From Halichondria panicea (lineage: Eukaryota; Porifera; Demospongiae; Suberitida; Halichondriidae), in the NCBI RefSeq assembly GCF_963675165.1, contig NC_087380.1:4517803-4581802 (forward strand): a DNA stretch of 64,000 nt, given 5' to 3'. A program made the position numbers and the translations under genes. The notes below the pieces were generated by a model. That model did no database searches and had not been told where the DNA came from. It was given only the letters and a program-made list of their open reading frames with translations. This document shows positions 38,601 to 47,828 of the stretch, piece after piece. Every line of letters begins with the position of its first letter. Position 1 is the first letter of the stretch.

Positions 38601-41600
38601 GCATATATAATATATGTAAAGCACACATGCAACCAAGCCTGAGAATTAACCAAGCCTGAGAATTAAGGCTACACAATCTCGTACATGCAATAGACCGTTG
38701 TTGAACACATGCAGGTCCCTTCAGATCGACTTACTTTAGAAACCAAAATTTGCTGCAGGATATTACTGTCACAGAAATGAGTTTCATCGGCAACAGTGTT
38801 CTTTTTCTAGAACACAATAGATAAAAAATGAAATGTCCCCTACAAAAACAAGAATGCGTGCAATACATAATTATAGATAGCTATATCAAAGGAGGCTGGA
38901 ACCATGCACTTAGCTAAGCTACAGTAGAAACTGGATTATCAGTGCTTATTAATTTTGATTATAGGCGTATCTTTATTCTAAGCGCATGCTCAACTGCAGG
39001 TTTTTTGTACTTGAATTGAAGCGCTTTTCCGAAGGACATTTAGAACGGTAGCTATATAGCTGGTGATATCCATCTGGAAGGACTCTCTGGGCATGCTGAG
39101 AGAATCTGAGACATACGAGGGGGACTTACTTGGACCCTGTTCCTGGTCAATATGAATATGAATTTAAATGTTGTAAAATGAACTGTAGAATGCACTTCAA
39201 CATACACTTGTAATAGTATGATATATAAATCCAGTTAGGGTTGCCTGCTTGCTCACTTTCTAGCTATAGCTATCAAGTCATCTCATGTTACAGAGATAAT
39301 GGGTGGGGCTCGAAAATGATTGCATTATAGATGCATTAATTCTCAAATAATTGTAAGAGTATACAGCTCTGCTATTGACTACACGAGCGCATGCGCTAAT
39401 AATCCAGTTTCACTATTTTTCTTCAAACTTTTCTTGCAGACTATTTCTTAGAGGAGGAATGCCAAGTTAACGAGTGTTGCAAGCGTGCGCTTGCTAATGC
39501 CTCTCGCCATGTTATGCTTTCGCTCTAAAAGTATTAGTGTTATAAACTAGTTAGCTTATCTATATAAAGTCACTGAGAAGAAAAGACTTATTTACATGCA
39601 TCTATTGTTGTTATTTATTGTATTATATTTGGCTTACCAGGACCTCAAGAAAGAAGAAAATTGATTCTTCCAGGATCTGTAGTTCAGTGTACATTGTATA
39701 TAATATCTAAGAAGAAAAGACTTGTGTACATGCATAATTATTGTTAGTATGCCTCGGTGCGCATGCGCAAGCGAGGTATACGGTAGTGTGTTTGTGTGTC
39801 TGTGTGTGTGTCTGTAGACCGCTACAGCTGCTCAAGGATGAATCAAGTGCATATAAGAGTTTCTATAGGCTTCTAGTCATGTTTACTTGGATTTTAATTC
39901 GTGGATTTGCAAAATAATGCTTCGTTCTCGAGTTATGCCTAGTTTTGCCATTGTGTGTGTGTAGACTACTACATGTACAGCTGCTCAAGGATGAATCAAG
40001 TGAAAGTAAGAGTTTCTATAGGCTTCTAGTCAGATTTTAATTCGAGGAATTGCAAAATAATGCTTCGTTCTCGAGTTATGCCTACTTGGAATGCCATTGC
40101 AGCCTTTTCAGAAGAGCATGCAGCCAAACTTGTTTACCGAGTGTTGTTACTCTACTTAGTAGTTAGCTCTGCACTAGAACGCTAGCTATTGGTAGCTGTA
40201 AGATAGTCTCGAATACCAGCCGGTTCTCATTGTAGAGCGTGTGTAGTATTTGTTATATTACGTTCTGTATTTATTCAATGGTTTTGTGCGCATGCGCAGC
40301 TAGCTGTAGTCTCTCCCTCGTGTTACTAATAATATGATTTTGGTCAACTGAAATATACCCAAGTTAATCACGGTTATTAAGATATTACATTGGCGACGAG
40401 CTCTGGGATTCAAACGAGAGAGAAAGACAGTATGGCAGTACTTCTGGGAAGGCTAGAAGATTTTGATAAGTCTAAAGAAGACTGGACATAATATGCGGAA
40501 CACATAGGACATTTCTTCATTGCTAACGACATTGCGGACGCAGGAAAGAAGAAAAGTGTGTTTTTAGCTGTCGTGGGACCGTCGACCTTCTCTCTGTTAA
40601 GGAACCTGGTGTCCCCTGCTAAAGCGGGTGACAAGACCTTTGAAGAACTAGTAGCACTGCTCCAGGAACATTACAATCCAAAACCATCGGAGACAGTACA
40701 ACGTGCTAAGTTTCATAGCCGTGTAAGGAAACAAGGAGAAACAATAGCTGATATTGTGAATCCCCAATGTTGTTGTGTACCTAGATGATAATTATATTGA
40801 TCACAGGTAAAGACGAAGCTGACCATCTGAAGTCCCTTTCTCAAGTCCTGACTAAGCTAGATCAAGCGGGTTTACGAGCCCAAGAGTCCAAGTGCAAGTT
40901 TTTAGCTAAAACTGTTGTTTTTCTAGGCCATGTTATTGATGAGCACGGTATACGGCCTGTCCAAAAGAAAGTCAAGGCGCTTCAAGAAGCACCGGTGCCC
41001 AAGAATGTGTCTGAGTTGAAATCGTATTTAGGCCTCTTGACTTATTATAGCAAGTTCCTACCAAACATGGCAGATGTGTTGGCACCACTGTACACTCTTC
41101 TCGGGAAAGAAGTTAAATGGACATGGTCAGACAAAGAGCATCGGGCATTTAAAAATTCGAAGACGTTGCTCACCAAAGACACGTTATTGGTGCATTTCAA
41201 CCCCGACTTACCTGTACTCCTCATGTGTGATGCCTCATCCTATGGGATAGGCGCCGTGCTGGCACACCGCATGCCAGACGGTTCGGAAAGACCAATTGGG
41301 TATGTGTCTCGATCATTGTCGAAAGCTGAACACAACTACCCTCAGATAGCTCTGGTCTTTGGGGTAAAAAAGTTTCATTCATATGTGTTTGGACATTGTT
41401 TTGAATTGGTGACGGACCACAAACCATTGTTAGCCTTGTTGCATCAATACAAACCCACATCGGCTCAGGCTTCTGCTCGAATTCGTAGGTGGTCATTGCT
41501 ACTGTCAGCATACGAGTACTCCATTACCTTTCGAAAAACTCAGGACCACGAAAATGCAGATGCCCTCAGCAGGTTACCGTTTCGGGACACGAAAGACAAC

Positions 41601-44600
41601 ATACCGGCACCACCAGAATTGGTATTATTATCAAATCATCTGAACAAGTCCTCAGTGACTGCACGTCACATTAGCGTGTGGACCCGCCGAGACCTGATAC
41701 TCTCGAAAGTGAAAGACTACATCGAACACGGTTGGCCTCGAGAAACCAGCAAAGAATTATCCGTTTTTTTTCAAAACGGACAGTACTGTCAGTTTACTAA
41801 GGTTGTGTTTTATGGGGAGCTCGGGTGGTCGTACCACTGCAAGGCCGACAAGCGATTCTCCAAGAACTTCACGAAGGCCATCCAGGTATGACTAGGACGA
41901 AGGCACTCGCCAGAATGTACGTTCGGTGGCCAGGACTAGATTCCGACATCGAGAAATCCGTACAACAGTGTGTACCATGTCAACAGCGACAGCCGGATCC
42001 ACCAGCAACACCGCAACCATGGAGTTGGCCATCCAGACCCTGGGTTTGACTACATATGGACTTTGCTGGCCCGTTTCAAGGCAAAATGATCCTGATTGTC
42101 ATCGATTCACACTCGAAATGGATTGAGGCATACCCGACAAATTCAGCCACATCCAGTACGGTCATCCACATCGCTAAAACTTTGTTTTCTCAGTTTGGCC
42201 TACCTGAAACACTTGTTACCGATAATGGGCCTTGTTTTGTAAGCGAAGAGTTTGAAACGTTTCTGACAAACAATGGCATCAAACACATCTCTTCTGCCCC
42301 ATACCACCCTGCCACTAATGGGCTTGCCGAAAGGGCCGTTCAAATCGTAAAGAAAGGTCTAAAGAAAGTAACTGCTGGTACAACGGAGGAACGATTGGCC
42401 GAGGTTTTGATGGCTTACAGAGCGACCCCTCAAAGTACTACTGGTGTGACACTGGCAGAATTACTGCAAAGTAGACGTCTCAGGACACGGTTAGACATGT
42501 TAACACCCAGCTTGACTAGGCAAGTCGAACAACGGCAATCACAACAGAAGCATGCTCATGATTCAAATCGTAGCCGAGTTTTCCGAAAGGGAGAGAGTGT
42601 GTAATGTCAGAGGGTTTAGCACAGGCCCCAAGTGGATATCAGGGGTCTATAGAAAAAGTCACCGGACCAGTTTCCTATATGGTCAGACTCCATGACAATC
42701 GATTGGCCCGACGTCATCAAGACCATGTAAGGAAGCTAAAGGTTCCAGATCCTAACGAAACTAACGAACTCGCGAACGAAACTAATGAACTAGATAACGA
42801 ATTCGATAACGATGCCACTGATGTAGACACTTTCGCTGATCTGGATCTGTTCCACGATACCGTTGATACTCCATCAACGGGGGGTCCTGAAACTCCCAGT
42901 TCTGGGGATGCACCTCAAACCCCTGACCAGGTTCCCTGAAAAACATACCCTGGAAGATCTCGAAAATGGCCAAACTATTACAGTAATACGTGAGGTTATA
43001 GTACAAACTGAACGAACTTCGATTATTATTAATTATTGTAGTTCTCACATAATTATTATAATTATATTATCCTTAATTAGTTAATCTGTTTTTGTATTTC
43101 CTTTATATGGGAGTAGTATTTGTTATATTACGTTCTGTATTTATTCAATGGTTTTGTGCACATGCGCAGCTAGCTGTAGTCTCTCCCTCGTGTTACTAAT
43201 ATAGTTTTTGTCAACTAAAATATACCCATGTTAATCACGGTTATTAAGATATTACAGCGTGGGAGGGAGAGAACCTCCTGGTTACTCTGGGCATACTTTT
43301 CTGTCCTCGGACGGAATGTTGGTAGAGTATATTCATTGGAGACTTACCCGCAATAAGAGTATAATTATTCATTGGAGCCTTACCCACAAGAATTTAAGAT
43401 AGCTTTCAAGAATATAACAGTTTTATTTAGTGCGCACTAAATTGTGGGTTATTATCCACGTGATTAACAGCATAATCATAATCCTGACTAACAGAACGTT
43501 CCGCCCAGAGTAACCAGACGGTTCTCTCCCGCCCACGCTTACAATGAGAACCGGCTGGTATTCGAGACTAGCTGCAAGAGTGAGAAGAGAGCTGCAAGGC
43601 TCTGCTGATGCAGCCATTAATTTTAGACTTGAACTTTTGGCATCGATCGTTTTTAACAACAATCATGGTGGATCATTACCCACTCTTTGAGTTTACATGC
43701 AAAAATGTTCATCATGAGTGTATAAAAGCTAGTAGCTTTATGTTATGTAGATTTGGCATCTCCACCGAGGCATCAGCACCTGCGGTGCTTTCATTTCTAT
43801 TAATATCGATCACCACGTTAAAGGACAATTTTTTCACAGTGAACATAACCAGCTATACAGTATAAACAATGCATGCAAAAATAATAATTATGCCTTACCA
43901 CCCCAATCGTCAACCATGATTCCATATCTTCAATTGTAGGGACAGGTTCAAGTGAAGGTACTAACCACACAGGTTTTTGATCACAGTTAAGCTAAGGAAT
44001 AAGACACAAATGGCACTGATGAGGTACTGTACGTAGCATGTACATATATTATACCGTATTACTAGAATGTTTTGCGAGAATCAAACATATGCGAACTTTG
44101 CGAGGGTTGATCAATTCGCAACAATAAAATCCGCAAAACCTAATTATTACTAGTAAATATACACACGATCCTTGTCAGAACGCAATAGTTAGATCGCAAA
44201 GGGTCAATTTTTCTGCTGATTTGGCTCATTCGCAAAGGTTTTTCACCAGAACAATATTCTAGTAATGTATACGGTATATACTTCACAGAAATCAAAACAC
44301 CATCTAAAAAGTTAAGATTTAATTGTCCTACAGTTGTAACTAGTAAGACTAACGTGGTTGCCTAGCTCGCATCCAGAATTTTGGGTTAGAAGGGCTTATT
44401 GGGCAAATGAAAAATGTAGGGGAAAAAGCCCCTGCCGCGTATGCACGCACCAAACGCGAACATCAAATTAGAGGGTCTGGGGGGCATGCTCCCCCTGAAA
44501 ATTTTGAATACATGTATTTGAGGGCCTTAGATTGATTCTGAGCTAACAAGACATTATAATCATAAGAGTACTATTACTGAATCTGCCAGATCCTAGGGGG

Positions 44601-45068
44601 ATTACTACTCTCAATGCAGCACTAGCTGTACATGTACCTCTTCCGGCTCCCAATCTACTCCTTCCTTCTCTAAACCTATAAGAGAGAATCCAAACCCACG
44701 TCTCCCCTTGTGAGCAGAGTCCTCTATGGGCTGGGTGATACCTCCACCTTCTTTCCCGAGGCCAGCTCCAGGCTTGTACCCCATTGAAGCCTAAAGCAAT
44801 GCGTGATATAGTGCTGATTCTAAAGATTCAGACTCTTACACAACTATATATACACTAAGCTGTGTCTGTACGTGCATGCATACAGTACAGTTCCAATGGC
44901 TATAGAGATGTGCTTGTGGTCAACAAACCATAGATTAATAAGACCTAATTTGCAGGTAAAATATCAACATAGCAAAAAACTCACCATCATCCTCTGAACC
45001 ACATTACTGTAATCCATCTTTGGTGCCTTGGTAGATTGAACCCCCGTTGGACTGTCCGTGTCTCTCAT
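23653..45068 (-). CDS. CMTR1: Cap-specific mRNA 2'-O-methyltransferase 1
   Basis: Exons in gene order: 44985-45068, 44638-44790, 43899-43991, 38735-38806, 38485-38579, 38310-38382, 37773-37899, 37634-37708, 35319-35437, [one or more not located], 29118-29250, 28882-28999, 28010-28077, 27840-27954, 24966-25124, 24780-24914, 24449-24540, 24335-24403, 24229-24276, 24066-24175, 23869-23974, 23653-23815. All listed junctions agree in phase. Order of domains: G-patch, RrmJ-type methyltransferase, guanylyltransferase-like domain, WW domain, as in animal CMTR1, and the summed length (over 730 residues) fits the roughly 835 of the human protein. The enzyme methylates the ribose of the first transcribed nucleotide (cap1) in the nucleus. 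The first ATG is provisional because an acceptor-like site lies just upstream. Confidence 0.9.
25200..26698. other. CMTR1 intron, no gene seen
   Basis: Part of the 2.7-kb intron between exons 27840-27954 and 24966-25124. A C-rich run lies near 25,400 and G-rich 'ctaggcccggggacc' repeats near 26,500. Short ORFs on both strands show no recognisable domain. Confidence 0.4.
26699..27204. mobile_element. TIR element, TTGTGTAGGTGAA family, long copy
   Basis: Inverted ends of about 30 bp: ATTGTGTAGGTGAAAGAATA on the left and its near reverse complement ending CCTACACAAT on the right, one mismatch apart. The interior shares 'atttccccaaaagttgttg' and 'gatcgtaaaaaaatgtatgt' with the shorter copy at 45,448-45,655. 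It lies in a CMTR1 intron. Confidence 0.7.
27270..27540. repeat. Imperfect local repeats in CMTR1 intron
   Basis: Two segments share 'gtaccaaagaag', 'tggctggtcagtatctat' and 'acacttac' about 120 bp apart. Overlapping frames on the plus strand here are repeat by-products. Confidence 0.4.
28353..28555. mobile_element. pogo-like MITE, right end missing
   Basis: It begins TGGAACCTCGATTATCTGGA and matches the family at 46,495-46,793 through 'ccttggttccagaggcag' and 'cacatggttgtctgc'. The right terminus is lost. Located between CMTR1 exons 28882-28999 and 28010-28077. Confidence 0.6.
28600..28815. repeat. Decayed 'CCCGCTATA' repeat
   Basis: Contains 'cctcgaaaattgg', 'cctcgaaatttttat' and 'aataacccgctatacagtg', matching the family at 57,851-58,067. 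Too degraded to set termini. Confidence 0.4.
30255..30420. repeat. Repeated 'GTTAGGCAATTA' segments
   Basis: The motif 'catgttaggcaattat' occurs twice, followed by 'caattacatg' and 'ttaattggct'. It adjoins the minisatellite at 30,479 and is a short tandem-like repeat in the 5.9-kb gap between placed CMTR1 exons (29251-35318). The rest of 29,500-30,250 shows nothing I can assign. Confidence 0.45.
30479..30640. repeat. AT-rich minisatellite, 'atgcatatcctatgcattca'
   Basis: Tandem copies of 'atgcatatcctatgcattca' alternating with 'aatacatatcctatgcatgc', decaying to 'catgcatattgtatgcat'. Each unit is partly self-complementary (ATGCAT). The reading frames through it are repeat artefacts. Confidence 0.75.
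31510..31725. repeat. 'gggtatttataaatgtccat' tandem array
   Basis: About nine imperfect copies of a 20-24-bp unit such as 'gggtatttataaatgtccat'. The same unit occurs in reverse orientation at about 32,050-32,158 and 33,125-33,200, so the block 31.5-33.2 kb is a large imperfect inverted arrangement. Confidence 0.75.
32159..33124. mobile_element. Element X, complete copy
   Basis: A 966-bp element with perfect 27-bp inverted ends: it begins GGGTGAGTGTAAAAGCTGGA and ends with the reverse complement. Flanks 'tttataaat' and 'tttataaaa' fit an 8-9-bp target duplication. It contains a second, internal inverted pair around 'gtgtgtctcttcaacacgca' (near 32,400 and 32,735). It has split a reverse-oriented 'acccatggacat' array. 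No transposase ORF. The right half recurs at 14,338-15,650. Confidence 0.75.
33240..33860. repeat. Dispersed repeat Y, copy 1
   Basis: Shares long blocks with 63,310-63,840: 'ttgctggaccaagatcagac', 'ccttgaagatgtatat', 'tttgtccatcctt', 'gtgtaagcctcga' and 'gggcgtatattcga'. On the minus strand the shared part reads [20 protein letters not shown] in copy 1, so it may derive from a transposon gene. Ends not defined. Confidence 0.6.
35690..36790. repeat. Dispersed repeat R, two adjacent copies
   Basis: Two head-to-tail copies, about 35,690-36,175 and 36,176-36,780, each with 'aacaaagcattattttgca'-like, 'gctagcgttc', 'gctcttctcactcttgca' and 'gccaaaagtct' blocks. They occupy a CMTR1 intron between exons 37634 and 35437. 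Confidence 0.6.
37080..37322 (+). CDS. Hypothetical 80-residue ORF
   Basis: An ATG-initiated frame ([18 protein letters not shown]...) rich in hydrophobic and charged residues, ending NLHNTFREE. It lies antisense within a CMTR1 intron and matches no family I know. There is no codon evidence to favour it strongly; it may be chance or an old mobile-element fragment. Confidence 0.15.
   Translation: MSKDILSSVDSHLVLLILQEDDIIHLTTILLKSGKRTQLECAEQSYKWLNKYKLFVRYMKQHQFNFLYVMINLHNTFREE
39740..40204. repeat. Dispersed repeat R, left part of interrupted copy
   Basis: Contains 'gtttctataggcttctagtc', 'aataatgcttcgttctcgag' (twice, a partial internal duplication) and 'ctgcactagaacgctagcta'. The repeat continues at 43,571 after a 3.4-kb insertion. 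Confidence 0.7.
40242..40389 (+). repeat. 5' LTR of gypsy element
   Basis: Direct repeat partner of 43112-43256. Contains the GC-rich 'gtgcgcatgcgcagctagct' near its start third; in the 3' LTR one of these CpG positions reads A. Confidence 0.9.
40432..42939 (+). pseudogene. gypsy gag-pol remnant
   Basis: The frame from the ATG at 40432 encodes a gag-like region with an in-frame TAA at 40489-40491. It jumps near 40,760 to the end of the reverse transcriptase, so the rest of gag, the protease and most of RT are deleted. The YLDD box is followed by a 4-bp insertion that shifts frame. RNase H ([26 protein letters not shown]) is intact in 40785-41891. A frameshift near 41,820 precedes the HHCC finger (HEGHPG...CVPC), and a TGA at 42047-42049 interrupts before the integrase core. 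The core keeps all three acidic residues (MDFAGPF, TDNGP, LAERA). A TAA at 42602-42604 precedes the [10 protein letters not shown]-terminal module. It cannot make a functional polyprotein. Confidence 0.88.
43112..43256 (+). repeat. 3' LTR of gypsy element
   Basis: Preceded by 'tttatatgggag', a weak polypurine tract, and followed by the target duplication GCGTG. The first base is A instead of T. Confidence 0.9.
43571..43870. repeat. Dispersed repeat R, right part of interrupted copy
   Basis: Continues the copy left at 40,204 with 'gctgcaagagtgagaagaga', 'ggctctgctgatgcagccat', 'ggatcattacccactctttg' and 'caccgaggcatcagcacctg'. It ends just 3' of CMTR1 exon 43899-43991 in plus-strand terms. 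Confidence 0.7.
43899..45068 (-). other. CMTR1: CMTR1 exons 1-3: N-terminus and G-patch
   Basis: Exon 2 encodes the G-patch, a glycine-rich module that in this family recruits the helicase DHX15: [20 protein letters not shown] followed by [10 protein letters not shown]. Exon 1 ends in NVVQRMM, which leads into the G-patch as in other CMTR1 proteins. Exon 3 ([20 protein letters not shown]) is the linker before the catalytic domain. A CCGTA-type MITE lies between exons 2 and 3. Confidence 0.85.
44054..44274. mobile_element. CCGTA-type MITE, ACTAGAATGTT family
   Basis: It starts CCGTATTACTAGAATGTTTT and ends ATATTCTAGTAATGTATACGG, with TA on both sides. It sits in the CMTR1 intron between exons 2 and 3. 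Confidence 0.75.
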
Positions 45069-45447
45069 TCGTTTCACTGTACATTCCAATCATCAAAATA
45101 ATCATAATTTATGTACGTGTGGAGGGTATTAATGTGTCTGCAATACAGTTAAGCAGGTACGTTTCAGTAACAAAATGTATACGTATAGATGCTTTTATGT
45201 CCGCAAAATTAATGTATGGGTTAACATATTGGACTACATGAACGTTTGCAAGTTAAAGCCATTTTGTATACAGACGTATTCATTTCAAATGCAAATGATT
45301 TCAGTATGTACAATACATTTGTCAATACGTATACCCTATAGCAGGTATTTCGAGGGTATAAATGTTTGTATACAGTCTACAGTATCAAAATAGGTGAGTA
45401 GTTGTACTTAAATGTATCTAACATTTCAAAGAAATTGTGCTGATACC

Positions 45448-45655
45448 ATTGTACAGGTAAAAGAATAAGCTACAACATTATTCAAAAATATTTCCCCAAA
45501 AGTTGTTGTAGTGGGAAATAATTTTAGGTGAAAATGGTGGTGATCGTAAAAAAATGTATGTAACATCAATTATCTTGGAAGTATTTCTGGACTTATCAAA
45601 GTTAGACAAAATATTTTTAGATATGTTGTAGCTTTTATTCATTCACCTACACAAT
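45448..45655. mobile_element. TIR element, TTGTGTAGGTGAA family, short copy
   Basis: Shares both ends with the element at 26,699-27,204 but lacks about 300 bp of the interior. Flanking 'tgatacc' and 'ggtatca' extend the inverted symmetry. It lies just upstream of the CMTR1 5' end. Confidence 0.65.
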
Positions 45656-46494
45656 GGTATCAGCAGATTTTCTCCAATCATAATATAATAATTTACATTT
45701 AAGTACAACTACTCACACATTTTTGGTATTCTACTCTCTAGACTGGATGCACTGTATGTCGTAATAGAAATCACTCGATCAAGCACCAGTGACCTGCGGC
45801 GCAAAATGCCTTAAGCTAATTTCATATGCACCAGATTCTGTGGTCACAGTGCTAAATTCAAGTTGGCCACTTTGGTCCACTGATCTGATTTGATCTGATC
45901 TGAGAGGGTAGTGGGAGTGCTTCTAGGCCACTTCTGACTACTTGCAGTGTCTCTGTACAGCCTGCAGAACAGTGGAGCATCGAGGTGCCTAATCAGTCAT
46001 TCTTATGAGCCGCACGTGATAAAACCTGACGATGGGTGACACGCGTCCAACCTCCTCTGGTACAATAGGTATAGCACGTACTTGAAATATAAGTGAGTTG
46101 CACGGACTGAGCACTTGAGTGACTTTTAGTTTATAGAAATAGGTATTGTTGTAATGGCCCCTCGACTAAACCGCGGCGTAGCTTGGATAGACTCGCAAGC
46201 TGTCACTGTTGCAGGCAAACAGTAGACTGGTCAAACTCTGTGTAGAGACTCGTGTAATGTTTGCCACGATATTTGTGGCAGCTAACCGCATGCAATTACC
46301 ATAAGATCATAGATAGTGATGTATCACTAGAAAACTCTACGTATCACATGCAGTATACTGACATCACAAAAACCGCAGCCACTTAGAATCTGATATGCAG
46401 GGTTCTCGTTAAAAGGGCATTAAGGGGCGTGGCGGCCTGCGCTTTAATTATTGGGTGCCCTCTTATATTGACCACATGGTAGCTATAATTAATA

Positions 46495-46793
46495 CAGTAG
46501 AACCTCGATTATCCGGACACCTTGGTTCCAGAAGCAGGCCAGATAAGTGAATATGCCGGATAATCAAATAGATAAACCATGCCTTGATCCACCCACTTTA
46601 TTGATAAACAGCAGTGCCACATGGTTGTCTGCGCATGTGCAGAAGATAAGCAGGCATGTCTCCATGGTAACAGCTGCAACGCGCATGCGCGTTTGAGGGA
46701 CACGCCCATTTTCTGATCTGATAACAAGAAAACTGCCAAGCCGGATAATGGAGGTTCCGGATAATGGAGGGCCGGATAATGGAGGTTCTACTG
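46495..46793. mobile_element. pogo-like MITE, best copy
   Basis: It starts CAGTAGAACCTCGATTATCC and ends GGATAATGGAGGTTCTACTG, with TA flanks. A short triplication of 'ccggataatggagg' is present at the right end. It abuts the next MITE at 46,796, sharing its TA. Confidence 0.82.
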
Positions 46794-46795
46794 TA

Positions 46796-47198
46796 TACCG
46801 TATTTACTTGATTAAACGCCCTCCTTGAATAAACGCCCAGGGTAAAAGCTCTGTCTTTGTCAATAAACGCCCATCTTAAATAATCGCCCATGTATGGGGC
46901 GTGGCACTGTGGGTGGAGCTGAAATAGCACGTGGAACCGAGTTGCAAGCGTGGCAGCATAGAATAAAAATACTTTTTTATGATGCATCGATGGCAGAGAG
47001 AGATACCGACACAGAGGGCAATCCTATGACTTAAATTTAAGCTGAGACAGTTGCCCAAGAAGAGCACAATAACTGGTGCTGTGCAAAAATTTTGGAGGAG
47101 ACATAACAATTAACAATAAACAGCCTCCTGGATTAAATGCCCCCTCTAAAAACTTCGACTGAAATAAACGCCCGGGCGTTTAACAAGTAAATACAGTA
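46796..47198. mobile_element. CCGTA-type MITE, TTAAACGCC family, copy 1
   Basis: It begins TACCGTATTTACTTGATTAA and ends GTTTAACAAGTAAATACAGTA. The interior has repeated 'aataaacgccc' motifs. It closely matches the copy at 55,842-56,269 that interrupts the Crypton remnant. Confidence 0.82.
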
Positions 47199-47828
47199 TA
47201 ATTATATATATACATTTATTTTACGCTAAAAGACTTCCTAGTACAGCTAGCTTTCTAGTAGTCAACATGAGTCCAGTAGAGCTCCTACTACTGAACATAC
47301 TGCTACTGAAGTAAGTCTGATGTGAAGATACTGTGTTGAGGACTGACTAGGTATTTCTTTCAGTCTGCTCATCATTGTGCTTTGTCAGCTTATCCCCCCC
47401 CCCCTTATTTTTCTGCTAGCTAGAACCTAGTCTCATGAATCAGCCGCACTTGGAGAGTCCGTCTGAGCACTTCAGTTTGGCCAGGTCGGAAATTCCGACC
47501 TGACCAATCAGATCGAAGATTGACAAAATTAAAGGAAATAAAGAATGACAAGAACGTATGCGTTCTATACAGTAGGACGCATTTATAGCTAGCTGCTAAT
47601 CAGCCTAACTGTGGCTATACTGTTAGCCAGTCAAAGAGCTATAGTAAGTTGAGTTGACTGCACAATAGTGCTGTGTAACCTTTTCTTGTTCTTTTAGCAA
47701 CGTTCTTGGAGCAAACCAAACAAAAATTCATAGCTGCTAGTCAAGCGTTTGCGATTGACCATTTGCATGCGTTAAATTCTTTTGGTTTTGACACTGACGT
47801 AATAACAATTAACATTCCATTGTGGAAT

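Larger units (their letters stand above)
35319..38806 (-). other. CMTR1: CMTR1 exons 4-9: first half of methyltransferase domain
   Basis: Exon 4 carries DETHFC and exon 5 SVFDDL and [11 protein letters not shown]. Exon 6 has [19 protein letters not shown] with the expected first catalytic Lys. Exon 7 is the SAM-binding motif [20 protein letters not shown], exon 8 SDFKLDQF, and exon 9 [16 protein letters not shown] to GVHFVMADG with the catalytic Asp. Exon 7 joins exon 8 by a 64-bp intron (acceptor after 37709). The residue after MADG begins in an exon I could not place. Confidence 0.88.
40242..43256 (+). mobile_element. Ty3/gypsy LTR retrotransposon, defective
   Basis: LTRs at 40242-40389 (148 bp) and 43112-43256 (145 bp) begin (T/A)GTAGTATTTG and end TTACA. 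The 5-bp target duplication GCGTG is perfect (40237-40241 and 43257-43261). A primer-binding-like TTGGCGACGAG follows the 5' LTR. The order gag, RT end, RNase H, integrase is that of Ty3/gypsy. The LTRs differ by about seven substitutions and a 3-bp indel. Confidence 0.92.
40205..43570. mobile_element. Inverted-repeat element with 9-bp TSD, split by gypsy
   Basis: Without the retrotransposon this is a 346-bp element. Its arms of about 75 bp start TAGTCTCGAATACCAGCCGG and are mirrored at the right end (CCGGCTGGTATTCGAGACTA). Flanks GCTGTAAGA (40196-40204) and GCTGCAAGA (43571-43579) form a 9-bp duplication with one mismatch. Its arms also contain 'gggagagaacc' and 'tggttactctgggc', resembling the arm interior of the element at 5,706-6,471. 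This suggests one Mutator-like family. Confidence 0.75.

Noticed and set aside
47277-47750. Two-exon signal-peptide-like ORF (MSPVELLLLNILLL)
   Set aside because: The spliced product would be only 28 residues and stops at once; no further exon is recognisable.
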